Source: an uncultured Woeseiaceae bacterium
GTDB taxonomy: Bacteria; Pseudomonadota; Gammaproteobacteria; Steroidobacterales; Woeseiaceae
NCBI GenBank assembly: GCA_945787435.1
Contig: CALZHX010000062.1
Location: 1-9,120, forward strand
DNA length: 9,120 bases
Direction of reading: 5' to 3'
The notes below the pieces were generated by a model. It worked only from the letters and a program-made list of their open reading frames with translations. It was not told where the DNA came from and did no database searches. The position numbers and the translations under genes were made by a program. This document shows, one piece after another, positions 7,467 to 9,120 of the stretch (position 1 is the stretch's first letter; each line of letters opens with the position of its first letter).

Positions 7467-8737
7467 TGTTGAAGATTGAGCGAATAACAGTCCTGCTTGC
7501 GTCCGTCTTGTGGCTAGTGTCTTTGTCGCCGACGTCATACGCGGATTCGTATGCAGACGCGCGGGCAGATCTCGTCGCGGCCTACCAAGCCGAAAACTAT
7601 CCCGCGATGCGTATTGCGGCGCAGAATTCGTTGCAATCCAGGCCCGAATTTCCGGGTGCGCTGTTCAACCTCGCGTTCGCTGAATCACTGGACGGCGATG
7701 CCGATGCTGCGATGGCGACGCTTGGGAAATTAATCGAAAAGCACATTGATTTCGGTGTCGAGAATATCGAGGCGTTTGCGCTGCTCAGGGAACACCCGGT
7801 CTGGGACAGTTACCTGGCCAACATCGCCAGCATTCGCGAGCCTGTAGGCGACGCCGATGTGGCGGCGGAGTTTGATGGGCCTGATTTCATTCCTGAAGGA
7901 ATCGCGTTTGCGGATGGTGGTGGTCTGATACTCGGTGGTATCCGGCATGGTCAGCTTTTGATTGAGGCACTCGGTGGCGGCGAGCTGGTGATCGGACCTG
8001 CCGGCCACTGGAGCGTGTTCGGCATGCGTTTCGATGACCGGGAAGGACTGTGGTTCGCGAGCTCCCGTGTACCGCAATACACGGGCATCAGCGATCGCTC
8101 GGCCTACAAGACAGGGCTATTTCGGCTCGATCTTGACTCTCTCGAAATCAGCGAGCGCGCACGATTGCCGGTCGCGGAGGGCGACCAGGTCCTGGGCGAC
8201 CTTGTGATCGCCGATGACGAGACCATTTACACGACCGACAGTGCCGATGGTCCTGTCTATCGCTACTCAATCGCTGACGGCGAGTATTCGACGCTCGTTC
8301 CAAAAGGTGTGTTCGGTTCGCCGCAGGGGCTGGTACTCGATGCCGGCGGAGATCATCTCTACGTCGCGGACTATATCGGCGGCCTGTATCGCGTTCGTCT
8401 CAGCGACGGAAATGTGGAAAGGGTCGCGGTTCCTGATGCAATCAGTGACTACGGCATCGATGGACTCTATCGCCACGGCAATCGCCTGATTGCGATCCAG
8501 AACGGGATTCGGCCACACCGCGTTGTCGCGATGTCTTTGTCTGACGACGGCTCCGCCATCGAATCGGCTGAGACGCTTGCCATGAACCTGCCGCAGTTCG
8601 ATGAGCCGACGCTAGGCACCGTTGTCGAAGACGACTTCTACTTCGTGGCGAACAGCCATTGGAATCGTTTCGACGAGGACAACAACCTGCCGGATGACCT
8701 GGGCGGCCCGATCGTTCTGCGAATTTCGCTCAAATAG
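7466..8737 (+). CDS. Exported TPR plus SMP-30/gluconolactonase-like beta-propeller protein
   Basis: This is a predicted periplasmic protein of 423 residues from the ATG at 7466 (424 from the GTG at 7463). Numbering here is from the GTG. Residues 1-27 form a signal peptide (core ITVLLASVLWLVSL, probable cleavage after SYA). Residues 29-120 are alpha-helical and TPR-like (PGALFNLAFAESLDGDADAAM, then LLREHPVW). From about 135 on, repeated beta blades resemble the SMP-30/gluconolactonase/LRE propeller: FIPEGIAF with E145, SPQGLVLDAGGDHLYVADY at 286-304, and DYGIDGLYRHGNRLIAIQNG with D333. In SMP-30 enzymes the metal is held by Glu, Asn and Asp; here the expected Asn of the xxNGL motif is Gln288, so lactonase activity is uncertain. 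No clear Shine-Dalgarno sequence precedes the start, which overlaps the stop of the upstream 50-codon ORF. The substrate is unknown. Confidence 0.85.
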   Translation: MLKIERITVLLASVLWLVSLSPTSYADSYADARADLVAAYQAENYPAMRIAAQNSLQSRPEFPGALFNLAFAESLDGDADAAMATLGKLIEKHIDFGVENIEAFALLREHPVWDSYLANIASIREPVGDADVAAEFDGPDFIPEGIAFADGGGLILGGIRHGQLLIEALGGGELVIGPAGHWSVFGMRFDDREGLWFASSRVPQYTGISDRSAYKTGLFRLDLDSLEISERARLPVAEGDQVLGDLVIADDETIYTTDSADGPVYRYSIADGEYSTLVPKGVFGSPQGLVLDAGGDHLYVADYIGGLYRVRLSDGNVERVAVPDAISDYGIDGLYRHGNRLIAIQNGIRPHRVVAMSLSDDGSAIESAETLAMNLPQFDEPTLGTVVEDDFYFVANSHWNRFDEDNNLPDDLGGPIVLRISLK

Positions 8738-9120
8738 AACCGCAGGCAGGGCAGTCGTCGCGCTTCGCGACTTTAACTGCACGGAACTCGCCGCTCGTCG
8801 CGTCAAAAAGCCGCAACACACCACGTGACGACTCTATCCCGGCCAGGAACTTCAAAGCCTCGACGGCCATCAGCGTGCCGATCGCGCCCGGAACCGGACC
8901 GAGTACACCGTTGCCGGCGCAGTTCTCGAGCGATTCGTCCGCTTCCTTATATAGACAGCGATAACACGGTGAGGTCGAGTAGTCGGGACCGAATTCCGCA
9001 AGTTGACCCTCGAGTCGGATCGCGGCGCCGGAAATCAGGCAGGTGTTCGCAGCCACGCAGGCGTCATTCACCTGGAAGCGTGTCGCGAAGTTATCCGAGC
9101 CGTCGAGAACAACGTCAGAC
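8730..9120 (-). CDS. HesA/MoeB/ThiF-family adenylyltransferase, C-terminal part (5' truncated by window edge)
   Basis: These enzymes adenylate the C-terminal glycine of a ubiquitin-like sulfur carrier: MoaD in molybdopterin synthesis for MoeB, ThiS in thiamine thiazole synthesis for ThiF. The visible 129 residues begin with SDVVLDGSDNFATRFQVNDAC, the conserved DNxxTRxxxNxxC segment, so the frame continues beyond the window and the GTG at 9071 is an internal codon. Zinc-binding cysteine pairs are CYRC and the near-terminal CPAC. The cysteine equivalent to the ThiF/MoeB reactive-loop position is in ENCAGNGVLGP. GAIGTLMAVEALKFLAGIES followed by GVLRLFDATSGEFR is typical of the C-terminal helix and strand. 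The tail GIESSRGVLRLFD recalls ThiF while the start recalls MoeB, so I do not assign a symbol. The gene is convergent with the propeller gene and their ends overlap by 8 bases; no terminator is seen between them. Confidence 0.9.
   Translation of the reverse strand, partial: SDVVLDGSDNFATRFQVNDACVAANTCLISGAAIRLEGQLAEFGPDYSTSPCYRCLYKEADESLENCAGNGVLGPVPGAIGTLMAVEALKFLAGIESSRGVLRLFDATSGEFRAVKVAKRDDCPACGSI

Noticed and set aside
6870..7538. A 222-codon minus-strand ORF spanning the tamA start and the divergent gap
   Set aside because: It overlaps tamA in another frame and crosses the start of the propeller gene; its translation shows no signal peptide or family motif.
9069..9071. GTG as a start for the MoeB/ThiF ORF
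   Set aside because: Upstream residues in frame carry the conserved DNFATRFQ segment, so this is an internal valine of a truncated gene.

Overview
The window looks like ordinary chromosome from a Gram-negative, probably gammaproteobacterial, organism. Base composition is moderately high in G+C. The window carries both halves of the TamA-TamB outer-membrane assembly module, a cobalamin-dependent methionine synthase close in sequence to the enterobacterial MetH, and a MoeB/ThiF-type activating enzyme. The exact order cannot be fixed from sequence alone.

Layout from left to right. Positions 2-2113 (+) hold the C-terminal 703 residues of MetH, cut by the left edge. A 55-base gap with no convincing terminator separates it from the convergent tamA-tamB operon, which reads leftward from 7261 to 2169. 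tamA comes first and is joined to tamB by a TGATG stop/start overlap. A 52-base divergent intergenic region (7262-7313) follows, with a small perfect inverted repeat at its centre. Reading rightward from it are a 50-codon ORF (7314-7466), which reads as an isolated MscS-channel beta-domain, and an exported TPR plus SMP-30-like propeller protein (7466-8737). These two are also joined by a TGATG overlap. The last feature is the C-terminal part of a HesA/MoeB/ThiF-family enzyme (8730 to the right edge, -), tail to tail with the propeller gene and overlapping it by 8 bases.

How they work together: TamA (outer membrane, POTRA plus Omp85 barrel) and TamB (inner-membrane anchor plus a long periplasmic beta-rich body) form one envelope-spanning complex. 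MetH and the ThiF/MoeB protein are independent cytoplasmic enzymes. The propeller protein is predicted to be periplasmic and has no assigned substrate.

The most noteworthy item is the 50-codon MscS-like ORF. It keeps the core beta-domain signature but lacks both the membrane helices and the C-terminal cytoplasmic domain, and its stop codon overlaps the start of a gene with no clear Shine-Dalgarno sequence of its own. It could be a decayed remnant, a coupling leader or a true microprotein. No CRISPR array, RNA gene, insertion sequence or prophage was seen.
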